The notes under the pieces were generated by a model, which saw only the letters and a list, made by a program, of their open reading frames with translations, made no database searches and was not told where the DNA came from. A stretch of DNA of 64,000 bases, from the NCBI GenBank assembly GCA_022800215.1, contig JAAWPV010000072.1, positions 1 to 64,000 on the forward strand. Direction: 5' to 3'. The DNA comes from Oscillospiraceae bacterium (lineage in GTDB: Bacteria > Bacillota > Clostridia > Oscillospirales > Oscillospiraceae). A program made the translations under genes and the position numbers. Below, piece after piece: positions 39,071 to 50,200 of the stretch (the stretch's first letter is position 1; the number at the start of each line of letters is the position of its first letter).

Positions 39071-42000
39071 ATGAACAACAGAGCGTTCCAAAAACTGCAT
39101 ATGACAAATGCGAGCCGCCTCTGCCGTCGAGGGATAGCAGCTGTTCTTAGCGGAGCTTTGACTTTGGGACTTATTACTCCCGGGGCTTTTGCTTGGGATG
39201 ATACTGCTGATGTTCACATTCCTGTTGAAGGGGAGAAGCCCCTTATTACCATTGAAAGTAACGGTGTTATTGATGACTTTGGTAATCTGACTGGTTATCT
39301 GGAGGTGGCTCTTCGGATCAAGCTCCCTGAGGGGCAGACATTTACTTCTTTGGGCGTTTCGTTGGAATATAATAGTGATATTTTAACACCGGTGAACTGG
39401 GTGGACTCTGAGGGAGAGACTACGCTTGTGGACATGGCTGGTACAACTTCGGACAGCTATAAGACACAAGCACTTTTCCGTACCCTGAAGGACAAACAAA
39501 TTACTACCGCTATCTCTCATGTCAGTGGTCCTTACACTTTGTCAGTGGATCCTGAGGAACCTGCTCCCGGCCCTAGCGGAGAGGAAGGCAGTGAGGATGC
39601 ACCGGCTGCTCAGGCGGACGGAACTCCCAATGGCCTTTTCTACATTGCAGCAGAAACCAGTAAGCCTGTTACGCTGGAAGGGGACACAATGCTGGCTGCT
39701 GTGCGGTTCCAGTATGACCTCAATAAATTGGACCAGACCCAAAACCCGTGGCTGAATCTCCCGGATGGGGTGAAACTGCCTGACGGCGTGGATGCGTCCA
39801 ACTACGATTCCACCAAATGGCTGCCTGATGGAGATAACTGGCTGATTCGTTTTGCTCCGGATGCTGTGGCTGCCGGTTCTTTCGTGAACCAGCAATTATT
39901 CTACATAAGCGGCAAAGGTACTCAGAACGATAAGAACAAATTTTATTACTCTGAGGAAGGCGCTGCTTCTGTTGGCCAAGTGGTGGCGGTGAAAGATTCT
40001 GACGGTACACTTAACCGCACCAGTAACCTGCTGACCTATGATGATACAGAAACCACCAATATCCGCTTTACCCTCCAGAACCGCCCGACCTATGATGCGG
40101 AGGTGCGCTCGAACTTTGCCACCATCGTGTACTTCTCTGGAACCAACATGATTGGCGTCCAGACTGTCCTTCCCGGTGACGCACGGGTGGCGGTGAACAC
40201 CTACGTTGAGAAGAACTTTATCCATCCCGATTTGCGGTATTCCGAGCATATGAACGACGCCGACAGAACAGACTACATGGATAGTCTGGAGCGGGAATAC
40301 AATTATCGGGGTAAATATCCCTATGACCAGCCCCGGCCCATGGACGATCCGGCGGGAGAGCCCTATACCCGGACGGATGGGAATGACTATCCATTGACCG
40401 CCCATTTGGATTATGCCTTTTATAAAAGGCCGACCACGTATACAATTGTAGAAGATCCCGATGGCTCCCTCACTCCTGCCGATGATACCCCGGCCCGGTG
40501 GACTGGAGACGAGAAGGTGGAGTGGACCGCCCAGGATATGAGCACCGTCACAGATCCCACTGTGGCGGATTTGCCCTACATAAACGGCTGGGCTGTTATC
40601 GATGATTTGGATGACATCGAAAATGTTTGGACCACCTTTGGCGTGGGTGAGTTGGCAAATTGTAATCCTGCTTCCGGTACTTATTCTACGGAGGGGGACT
40701 CTGCATATTTCCGCTTTGCTGACTTTTCCGACTTGAAAAATGGTGATGTGATCTATGTCCGGGCTTGTTATGAGCCGGGGCCGGATTTGTTAACAAATTT
40801 CTATTATACAATTACGACGGAACCTACATTGCGTCGTTATACTTATACGGCATCAACGTCTACTGGTGGTGCTACTTATGCGGTCCAGTATCAGTATGAG
40901 AGAATAATAAATCAAAATGGCTTGATATGTGGTGTTTCACAGGCGCGAGATCCCGCAGTGCGTGTGAAATTTGAACCTGATGTGGCGTCGAGAGGAGTTA
41001 GAAAGGGAGAAATCGATCCCTTTTATATGCAGCAAGAGGTTGAAAATGAAGATGTTATTGACGTAATTTTAACTCCTGCATCATCGATAGTGTCTATGGA
41101 CTATGCTTTGGTTGACCGTTATGGCTGGAACTTTATGGTCGGCGCTGACCGAGCAGCGAGCGGAGATGATAGGACTCCTGAGACGATTACAGATGACAAC
41201 TTTGACTATGAACATTTTACTTTTGATACAAGATTGGGTACTGAAGGATTAATTTATGATGCAACACGGAATACGTTAATAGAAGAAGGACTAAAGCTGG
41301 TTCAGGGAAAAGATAATGTATTATCGAGTCATTGGGGACTTGAGACAGCGAATGACTTGAATTTGAGGCAAAACGCTAAGGGCGATGAATTTACGAATCG
41401 AAATATTGCCGCGGCTCGTACAACCTTTACTAATATGATTACGGCTGCTATCAATGCAGGATATACCGACGAGGAGATCATGAACCTCTCCTGGCATCAA
41501 ATGCAATATTACTTTTTGCATGGGGTCTTAAAGACGGACACAGAGGCAAAGGCGGAGGAGACTTACCCTTGGTGTCGCCGTTTGGATGGGTGTATCAGTG
41601 CAGACGTTACAGTCGTCAGCGATTTGGAAACCTTGCTGAAGGCAGCAGACGATGCAATTATTGGTAATACAGCGTCGATGGATACGCTTATCGACCTTGC
41701 TTTGGTAAATGAAAGTCCCATGTACCTTCGGGCCGATGAGGGCGGAGGAAATTTCACTGATTTGGCTGCTTTTAAGAACCAGATTATCGAAGTGGTTCGC
41801 AATGCTGGAACCTATGAGCTTACTTGGGAGCAGGTCCAGTATGCCCTTCTACACGGGAATCAACTGGCGACCAACGGCGAGGATACTACTGCGTTCAATG
41901 AGGATTACTGGTGGTATGATGGAGGACGGAAACTGCAGAATTGGAATGGATTTTTGAATGCGGTCCGGGATTATTCCACCACACGGCGGATGGCCATTCT

Positions 42001-44248
42001 GAATACGGCCAAGGACAACTGGATGAATATTGTCCATAATCTGGCTACAAAGGATGTGGTGGGTGATCCCATCACGGCGGTAACACCCTATACCACCGAT
42101 GATTTGAATTTGCTCCGCCAGCATGTGACCCGGGCTTTGGATGCTGCAGCCCTCAACAATCTGCAAACGCCTACCTGGTATCAGGTGCAGTATTATATCA
42201 TCCATAATTTGGGTACTCCGGATCAGAATTCCTTCCCGGTTGCCCCCACCCCCGATCAGCAGGAGGAGATGGATGATTACTGGTGGTATGATGGTGGGAC
42301 AAGGCTTGTGGTTACTGACGTGCCCACGCTGCTGGAAGCCGCCAAGCAAGCGAACGATGGAAAACCCAGCGCTCTCAATAAAGTGACATTGGACATGATC
42401 AATGACACCATTGGATTGCGGAAAGACTTTAAGGGGACTCCTTTTGCCACGTTACAGGAGGCCACGGATACCATTTGCGCCATGGTAAACTTTTTGGGTA
42501 GAGATTATTCCAGTTATGACTTTGCCCGAACCCAGTATTATCTGATTCACAATGAACCAGCAAGAACACCGGCAATAGCAAACCGGGAAGCTGCTTACTA
42601 TTGGTGGGAAAATGGAGGAAGTCCTTCTCCGGTGGGCTTTACTGAACTTCCTCCTGCCAGTGTAGCCAGTGAGTCGCAGTTGGCTGGTTTTATTGAGGAA
42701 TTGGTAGACGCTGCCTACCGAGCGGTCTACAATGGCAACACGGCGGCATGGGATAATCTGACTGACGACATGCTGGTGGGTGGCCGCCTGATTGAGACGG
42801 AAGATCCTTCTATTACCGCTTTTGAGAATTTGGACAAGTGGACGGCAACGGACTTTGCAGCCCAGATGGAAGCGCTGGTCCAGACAGCCTCCGGGCCTCA
42901 GGATGCCGCAAATCCGGTTCCCTCGGTACCTATCCTTACCTGGTATCAGACCCAGTATGCGGTGTTGAACGGGGGAGTTCTTCGAGATGACGCTGACATC
43001 GTAGCGGACCAAATGTCCGGTGCCATCAATTACTGGTGGAAGGAGAAAAATGTTCTCTCTACTGTAGACCCCGAGGCCAAATTTGCCGAGTTGGTGGCCC
43101 AGCTTGCCATTTTGGCTGCAGTCAATCCTGATGATGATTACGATTCCTTTGAAGCCAATTTGGACCTGTTCCTCAATGGCCCCGATGGCACTGGTGGCTG
43201 GATTCAGAATGCAGACAATCTGAATGACGCGGGACTGCTGGATCCTATGACGAACTTTGCAAAGTTTACCCAGGATGATTACCAGGCTAACTATCTGGAT
43301 GCAGATATGTGGCGGACCATGGGTGAGCAGTTAGCTCGGGAAGTGGCGGATGGGACCATACCGGATATCAGCGATATTTCCTGGTACCAGGTAGAAGATC
43401 TTCTTGCCAACAACGGTTGGGGTGTGACGTTGCCTGATGATGATGCGGTGGCAGATTTGATTGGATTTGGTTTGGATGTATCCTATATTCCCGGCTGGGT
43501 ACAGGCTAAATGGCCGGTGACCATCGCTGCATCTGCGATGCTTTTCTCCATCCGCCGGAATATGGCCCCGAATGATCAGATTTCTGATTTGACAGCACAG
43601 ATTCAGAACCTGACTGTTGCTATCCAAGAGGATCCCTCTATGTTGGAAGAGTATGCCTGGCAGATCCAGGAACTGCTGGCGGCGCTGGAGGAGCTGAAGG
43701 CTCTGGTGGCGCCGGAAGAGCCGGTGATCACACCGCCTGTTGACGAAACTCAGGAACGCCCTGTAGAGACGGAGGGAGCAGCAGAGCAGCCGGAGGAGCC
43801 GCCTGTGGCGCCGGAAGAGCCGACGCCCGAGATTCCCGCCGATTCGGATACCCCGGAGGAGCCGGGAGAGTCCCTCCCCGATGAGGAGATCCCGCCCCTG
43901 AGCGAGACGCCGGAAGAGCGGGAGGAACCGGCGGAGGAAGAGAAAGAGGAAACACCGCCGGAGATGGAGAAGACTGAGGAGCCTAACCTTCCTTCGAATC
44001 CGGAAGAGACCCCGCCCCCTGACAGCACGGAGGAGGACATTACCACTGACACAGTAAGGCAGATGATTTCGATGAGTATACGAGAAAAAACCGGGGGATA
44101 TCTTTATACCGGTATCAATAAACTTTTACGGTGTCGGACGGGGCAAATCTTCTCCGGAAGTCCACCGCATTTGCGAAGTGCCCGGCATATCGTTTCCTAT
44201 GACCCAATTGTGGTCAATACGTTTATAACAGGGAGGATACCCGCATGA
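39071..44248 (+). CDS. secreted protein with cohesin-like N-terminus, six WYQxQY/YWW repeats and Pro/Glu tail (1725 aa)
   Basis: The ATG at 39071 follows AGGAGG at 39055-39060 and starts a signal peptide ending near GAFA-WDD (residue 41). Residues 50-250 resemble a cohesin-type beta-sandwich: GYLEVALRIKLPEGQTF, then LGVSLEYNSDIL and MLAAVRFQYDL. Residues 250-790 are not recognised. Residues 800-1450 hold six copies of a mostly helical unit of 110-150 residues marked by (S/T)WYQxQYxxLH and, in the middle copies, YWWxxGG. Next come a hydrophobic stretch and a coiled-coil-like segment (about 1470-1535), then a Pro/Glu-rich tail. The last 66 residues change character abruptly to basic and Ser/Ile-rich. 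No SLH or LPXTG is present. The stop overlaps the next start as ATGA, suggesting coupled translation with gene 4. Function is unknown; a bridging role is inferred from the cohesin-like domain. Confidence 0.92.
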   Translation: MNNRAFQKLHMTNASRLCRRGIAAVLSGALTLGLITPGAFAWDDTADVHIPVEGEKPLITIESNGVIDDFGNLTGYLEVALRIKLPEGQTFTSLGVSLEYNSDILTPVNWVDSEGETTLVDMAGTTSDSYKTQALFRTLKDKQITTAISHVSGPYTLSVDPEEPAPGPSGEEGSEDAPAAQADGTPNGLFYIAAETSKPVTLEGDTMLAAVRFQYDLNKLDQTQNPWLNLPDGVKLPDGVDASNYDSTKWLPDGDNWLIRFAPDAVAAGSFVNQQLFYISGKGTQNDKNKFYYSEEGAASVGQVVAVKDSDGTLNRTSNLLTYDDTETTNIRFTLQNRPTYDAEVRSNFATIVYFSGTNMIGVQTVLPGDARVAVNTYVEKNFIHPDLRYSEHMNDADRTDYMDSLEREYNYRGKYPYDQPRPMDDPAGEPYTRTDGNDYPLTAHLDYAFYKRPTTYTIVEDPDGSLTPADDTPARWTGDEKVEWTAQDMSTVTDPTVADLPYINGWAVIDDLDDIENVWTTFGVGELANCNPASGTYSTEGDSAYFRFADFSDLKNGDVIYVRACYEPGPDLLTNFYYTITTEPTLRRYTYTASTSTGGATYAVQYQYERIINQNGLICGVSQARDPAVRVKFEPDVASRGVRKGEIDPFYMQQEVENEDVIDVILTPASSIVSMDYALVDRYGWNFMVGADRAASGDDRTPETITDDNFDYEHFTFDTRLGTEGLIYDATRNTLIEEGLKLVQGKDNVLSSHWGLETANDLNLRQNAKGDEFTNRNIAAARTTFTNMITAAINAGYTDEEIMNLSWHQMQYYFLHGVLKTDTEAKAEETYPWCRRLDGCISADVTVVSDLETLLKAADDAIIGNTASMDTLIDLALVNESPMYLRADEGGGNFTDLAAFKNQIIEVVRNAGTYELTWEQVQYALLHGNQLATNGEDTTAFNEDYWWYDGGRKLQNWNGFLNAVRDYSTTRRMAILNTAKDNWMNIVHNLATKDVVGDPITAVTPYTTDDLNLLRQHVTRALDAAALNNLQTPTWYQVQYYIIHNLGTPDQNSFPVAPTPDQQEEMDDYWWYDGGTRLVVTDVPTLLEAAKQANDGKPSALNKVTLDMINDTIGLRKDFKGTPFATLQEATDTICAMVNFLGRDYSSYDFARTQYYLIHNEPARTPAIANREAAYYWWENGGSPSPVGFTELPPASVASESQLAGFIEELVDAAYRAVYNGNTAAWDNLTDDMLVGGRLIETEDPSITAFENLDKWTATDFAAQMEALVQTASGPQDAANPVPSVPILTWYQTQYAVLNGGVLRDDADIVADQMSGAINYWWKEKNVLSTVDPEAKFAELVAQLAILAAVNPDDDYDSFEANLDLFLNGPDGTGGWIQNADNLNDAGLLDPMTNFAKFTQDDYQANYLDADMWRTMGEQLAREVADGTIPDISDISWYQVEDLLANNGWGVTLPDDDAVADLIGFGLDVSYIPGWVQAKWPVTIAASAMLFSIRRNMAPNDQISDLTAQIQNLTVAIQEDPSMLEEYAWQIQELLAALEELKALVAPEEPVITPPVDETQERPVETEGAAEQPEEPPVAPEEPTPEIPADSDTPEEPGESLPDEEIPPLSETPEEREEPAEEEKEETPPEMEKTEEPNLPSNPEETPPPDSTEEDITTDTVRQMISMSIREKTGGYLYTGINKLLRCRTGQIFSGSPPHLRSARHIVSYDPIVVNTFITGRIPA
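41480..43420 (+). repeat. six WYQxQY...YWW repeats in gene 3
   Basis: Motif centres are W808 (SWHQMQYYFLH), W919 (TWEQVQYALLH), W1036 (TWYQVQYYIIH), F1151 (DFARTQYYLIH), W1291 (TWYQTQYAVLN) and W1438 (SWYQVEDLLAN). Spacings are 111, 117, 115, 140 and 147 residues. Thirty to forty residues after the motif, copies 2-5 have YWWYDGG, YWWYDGG, YWWENGG and YWWKEKN. Copy 1 has YPWCRRLDG there. The last copy is degenerate. I do not recognise this repeat. Confidence 0.75.
44231..44248 (+). promoter_or_regulatory. gene 4 ribosome-binding site and ATGA overlap inside gene 3
   Basis: GGGAGG at 44231-44236 lies eight bases before the ATG at 44245. That ATG shares ATGA with the stop of gene 3. The site is therefore inside the gene 3 reading frame, a layout typical of translational coupling. 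Confidence 0.75.
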
Positions 44249-47200
44249 AAATAACATGGAAAAAACGTTTTGTCAGTGCCACCTTGGCATTGACCATGCT
44301 CCTATCCTTCCTGCCGGCGAACCTGTTTCCTGTTGCCGCCGCAGTTTCCGAAGGTTCAGGATACGATATCGAATTTGTTCACAATGAAGGTGAATTTTAT
44401 ATCCGTGTCACTCGGTCCGGAGGTGATGTGGGGACAAGACAGTTTGCCTTTGCAGTCATGCCAAACTTTTCTGTGAAATACAATGGTGTTGTTGAGGCAG
44501 AAAGTAATCCTTTTGAACAGGTAATTGGACCTAAATGGGGAGATATGGCTGTAACAGGTGGTGGCGGAGCGTTTGCCTCCTACTATTCTGGCGGACCTAT
44601 TTATTGGTATAATACAAGTTTGACGTTAAACAGTGGAGACAGAAGAGAAATTTCTTTTTCGGACTTTACCTGTAAGTATTCTGATACAGGGGAAGATATG
44701 CCGTTGCTGACGATTGAGAATATTGAAAAGTCGTTATCGGGGCAGGGAGATTATTCGGCTGATATTACGACACCAGGAGAGTATCCTTACGTGGTCGTTA
44801 TGCGAGACATGAACGACAGTGCAAACTATTTTGTTTGCCATACCACAATTGGGGAAATCCAGGAATTCCGCCCTGCCAAGTTGGAAATTGTTTCTGCCAA
44901 TAAGGACTTGATGAATGGTGTGTCAACGCCGACGAATGCGAACCAAGCCACACAGGCTCAGATTAACTTACTTAATTACTCAGATTTTCAAGTGACGATT
45001 CAGAATACCGGAACTGAAGATGCTTATCTTGTATATGATCCGGCGACAATGTCGAATGCAACAAATAGCATGATAAGCGAACACCAGAATAAGGGAGCGT
45101 GGCGGATAGCGGATGCCACCACAGGAACAACAGTAAGCGGTATTCATTTGGAAGATGGTACTGTTATTACACGGGATACTCCTATTCCTGGAGGAGCGAA
45201 ATTTGTTGTTTCGGTGCGTTTAGGTGCTACTGGTTCAGGCATCCAACCTACAATTCCTTATTTTGGCGGCTATATTACCATGAAGTACACAGGTCAAACT
45301 ACTTCTGGAGGTACGCTGAAGTTTCCGTGGAAGATTGTAAGAGCATCTCATATGCAAATCACCTTGGATGATTTCAGTTTTTCAGGAACTACTACGGTTC
45401 CGGGCTCCGGAGGGAGTAAGGATACAGTTACTTGGGATCCAAATCCGTCCAGCGCAATCGAGCATGCACAATCCGGCCGTGTGCAAAGTATTGCTTGGGC
45501 TCCGCCTGAGAACAGTGGATTACAATTAACAGTGAAGCAAAATGGAGCACCGATCAAAACAGCTAGTACTGGAACGACATTAGAAAACCTGGATAGCGGG
45601 ACCTATACTTTTACAGGAACAGCAACAAGTACTGGTGTAGTATTGGTTGATGAAAGCAAGGAATTGACTTTCGAGGTTGTTCCAACGAAGGCACTGTCAG
45701 CAGGTACTTATGTTGGGTATATTACTCTTCGATATGGAAGTACCAGCACAAATAATACCCTTGCCGATCAAAAGCCCGGTATCGATAATGCACAGGTGCC
45801 CGGCGACTTTACCTACACCGCAAAAGTGACCTATACCGTTACAGCGGGTACCAAGACCCCGCTCGAGGCGCCAGAGCTGACTGCCACAAGACAGAGCAAT
45901 GCCACAACGCCGAACGGCACGATCACGGTGACCAATGCTGGCGATTATCCTTCGGCGGCAGATGTCACCTTTGTACTGAAAAAGGGTTCTACAACTGTAG
46001 CCAGCAATAAAACTGGTGTATTCACCGGTCTTGAAGCTGGGGACTATACCGTGACAGCTACGACTACAAACACAGCTTACTCAAATAGCACTGCCACCTC
46101 CGTCACTGTGGATCCTCCTCTTGAATATACCGTCTCGGCCACCGCAAAGTCCTCCATCTCCGGCCAGGCAGGCGGCACGGTCAAGGTGGGCAGCAGCGCC
46201 GCCGGCGCGAACTCCTCGGCAAAGGTTACCGAGAATGATCCGGTTACACTTGTGGCCGCAGAAAGCACTGGCTACACCTTTAAAGAGTGGCAAAACAGCA
46301 GCGGTACCAAGGTGAGCAGCGACAAGAGCTATACCATTGAACACGTGACTGCGAATGCCTCCTACACCGCGGTGTTTGAGCCCATCCTCTACACCGTCAC
46401 CTTTGACCCCAATGGCGCCAGCGGCGCAGCGAACCCAGCCTCGGCCAAACAGGCCACCCCCGGCGCGGCGGTCAACCTGGCAGCAGTGGGTACCATGTCC
46501 AAGGCCGGTTATACCTTCGGCGGTTGGAGTACTACCAAAGGCGGTTCGGCTCTTTCCGGCTCTACCTATACACCCACCGAAGACATTACCCTTTATGCGG
46601 TGTGGGATGTTGTCGGTATGAATTACTCCGGCAAGGCGTTGAAGGCGGCTACCTACGGAGACACGAGTTATAGCGACAACGTGGCCACTGCCACCGGAGG
46701 TTCCGGCAGCTTTACTTATTCCAAGGGTGCGGATTTCCCCGACTGGTTGGATTTGAATACGTCCACTGGTGCATTGACCCTGGCCAGCGGCAAGACGCTG
46801 CCCAACGCCAGCGATACGCCTTATACGGTGAACGTAGTAGCTACGGACACAAACACTACCCAAAGCAAGTCGGCTGCCTTCACCATCAAAGTGAATAAGC
46901 GTAATATTACTTTGTCTGATGTGACGCTTCGCGGCGGTTTGATTGCACAAACCACACCTGTGACCGACGATATCAGTACTGGTACGGCTACATCTGTAAA
47001 CGCAAGCGGCGCAACGATTACAAATGTAATCAGTGGAGGCGCTACCCTGGCTGGTACCTGGAACATTACTGCACCTGCCAGCTATGCGGCCAGCGGAAAT
47101 GCGACGGTAACATTTACTCCCGCGGATACGACGAACTACAATTCGGCAACGGTTACCATTCCGTATACCGCAACACCTCAAACCCGCAGCCTTACCATTG

Positions 47201-50200
47201 AACATCACGATGATACGACCACGACCTTCACGGCGGGGGGGAGCCATGCGGAGACTGTAACGTATGGCTACACCGCCTCTGATGTGAAGACCTGGACCGT
47301 ACGGGTGACCAATAATGGTAATATGCCCATTACTAATTTCAAGATTACGGGAAGTGGCGATACTACTGCTTTTACGGTTGCGGATAATAATACCTATCCG
47401 ATGACTTTGGCAGCAGGGGCCTCGGTTACCTTTACTGTGAAGGCGAATACTGGCCTGAACTACAAAGCAACGGCTTATACAGAAACCTTTAACATGACGG
47501 GTGATAACGGCGTCACCGGCAGCTACGCGGCCAACCTGACCGTTGGTCAGAAGGCTCTGGAATCCGTCACCATCCAGAGCAACGCCGCTGATAAGATCAC
47601 CGTGCAGCAGGGGAGTGTCCTCTCCGTTGACACTCTGACGCCCACCGGGGCCACCGTGACCTATCAGTGGCAGTCCCGGACCGGCACCAGCGGAAACTTC
47701 TCCAATATCAGTGGTGCCACCAACGCCACCTATACCGTGACCGACAACGACGCCGGCAAGCAGTTCCAGCTGGTGGTCACCGGTACCGGAAATTACAGCG
47801 GAACAAAAACCTCCAACCAGCTGGGCCCGGCCAATTATAAGGCCGCCATCACTCTGAAGGAGGACGGCACCGAAACCGCCGGCTATACCGTGATCCTGCG
47901 GGAGAAGGGCGGCTCCGCCACGGTATCCACCACCTACAATACCACCAGTAAGAAATATGAGACCGCCGCCGGCGCTTTGGACGGCAGCAAGAGCTATGAC
48001 GTGATGGTCTACGCCATCAAGGGCAATGCCTCCTCCACTCTGAAGGATGTGGGAGACATCTCGGCCTCCTCCCGTACCGCTGCGGTGGACTATTACAAGG
48101 TGCCCTTCGGGACCATAAACACCACTGCTCTTAATGGCCGCACCGACACCACCTCCTATACCATGAGCGCCACGGCGGACGGCGGCAAGACCATCACCAC
48201 CAATACCGCCGTGCTGAAAGATACCACGGTGAGCTTTGCCCTCAGCAATGCCACCACCATCGGTAGTATGGACTACAATGTGACATGGACCAATGCCACA
48301 GGCTCTGGTACGCCGGCAACTACCGCAGCATGGACCTATTCGGGAACCAGAACTGAGGTCACCGCCACCCTGGCCCGGAACACCTATGTTGTTACTGGTC
48401 AGGCAGGCAGTGGCGTCAACAACTCGGGCTCCAACCGGATCACCATCTCCGGTACCGCTCTGGACGGCGCGCCCATCAGCGCCATCACCGGTACCGGCAC
48501 ACCCAGCGGCACTGGAGCAAACAGTAACGGCTCCATCAGCTTTGCCAATGTCCCCGCCGGTACTTATACAGTCGCCTATACGCTGGCGGCCAAGACCACG
48601 CTGGATACCGCAAATTCCAACCATATTCCCGAGACGACGCCCAATAACTTTACCGTGTCCAGCACGGCAAAAACCAATGTGTTCAAGATTGCTACCATTG
48701 CCTCCACCTATACCATCAGCATCACGGAGGGCGGCTCGGCTACCACCGGCAATAGCGACACTTATAACTATAAGGATGGGACTGTGAAAACCCATACGGT
48801 GACGGTGACCAATACGGGCAACGCTCCGCTGAATAACTTCACTATCACTGGCAGCGCGGACGCCAACTTTGATATCGACATGAGCAATGTGACCGCCTTG
48901 GGCGGGACCCTTCCCGTAGGCGGCTCGGTGACCTTCACCGTGGCGCTGAAGTCGGGGCGGAATGCGGGCTCTTACAGTGATACCTTTACTGTAGCCGCTA
49001 CCGATCTTACCAGCACGGCCAAGACCTATGCATACCGTGCCACGGTGAACAAGCTGACCCTGCCCAATGTGACACTGACGCATATTTCGAACGTGACTAC
49101 CACGGGCGGCACTCAAGGCTCTTTCAAGATCAATGATTACACAGGGAACAAGGCGGACTACGAATATCGGGTGGGTTCCTCCGGTAATTATGCCGCCCTG
49201 CCTGCCGCATGGCAGATCGCCAGTGACGGGACCGTGACCGTGGTGGGGGTAGTAAACAACGCCGACACTGTCTATCAGGTCCGTCAGGCCCTGCCCGCGG
49301 GCGAGACGACAACCAACTACAACTATGGCAGCGCGGGCAGTGTAACGATCCATTCTCCCGATACCGGCTATATCGAGTTGACCCTGACTAAGGACGGTCA
49401 ACCTTATACCGGCCGGAATGTGCATATTGGGTCTGCCACTGGTACCCAGTTGAGAGAGACTGGAAGTAGTGGTGTCTACATGACTCCCGCTGCCGGTGTG
49501 AGCCCCAACACAGGCTATGCACTGTTTGTAGACGAAGTGAACATCAATGAGACGGTGGCTGTCTCCAACGGCAACACAACGAAGAAAACCGTGGCCTTCT
49601 ACACCGTGACGGTGACAAAGGACGTCAGTGCCGCAACCACTACCGCCACAGGCGGTGTGCGGCTGGAGGAGAGCACCACCGGCACGACGACTACGTTTGT
49701 CTCTAAGAATGGAAACTCCCTGACTTTGAACGCCACCGCCGCCACCGGTTACGGCGGAACGGCGACTTGGGACGCTACGGTGGGCAGTAACACCACCCAC
49801 CCCACCACGGGTTCTTACTCGGTGAGTAGCGCCACCGCTCCCGTGACCCTGACGGCGAAGTTCACCAAGAATGTAGTGACAGTGACGGCAAAGCTGAACG
49901 GAGATGTAGACACTGCATTCAATCAGCAAATCGAATTGAGAGTAGGAGACGAAGCTCCCAGCACTGGAAGCTTCGGAGCAGCCAAGACGCCGGTAAGTGG
50001 TGTCGCTACTTTCGAGGCTGTGCCTGCCGGAACCGCTTTTAATATCTATGTGGGCAGACAACCCACCGGTATCACGGTCACTGCAACGGCTGGCGGTACG
50101 GTGAATGTGAATCTGAATTACTACAAGGTCAAGCTGGCGGATAGCATTTCCAATGGCAGCGCCACTCTGACCGGAGGTATTACCAGGGGCTCGGACACCC

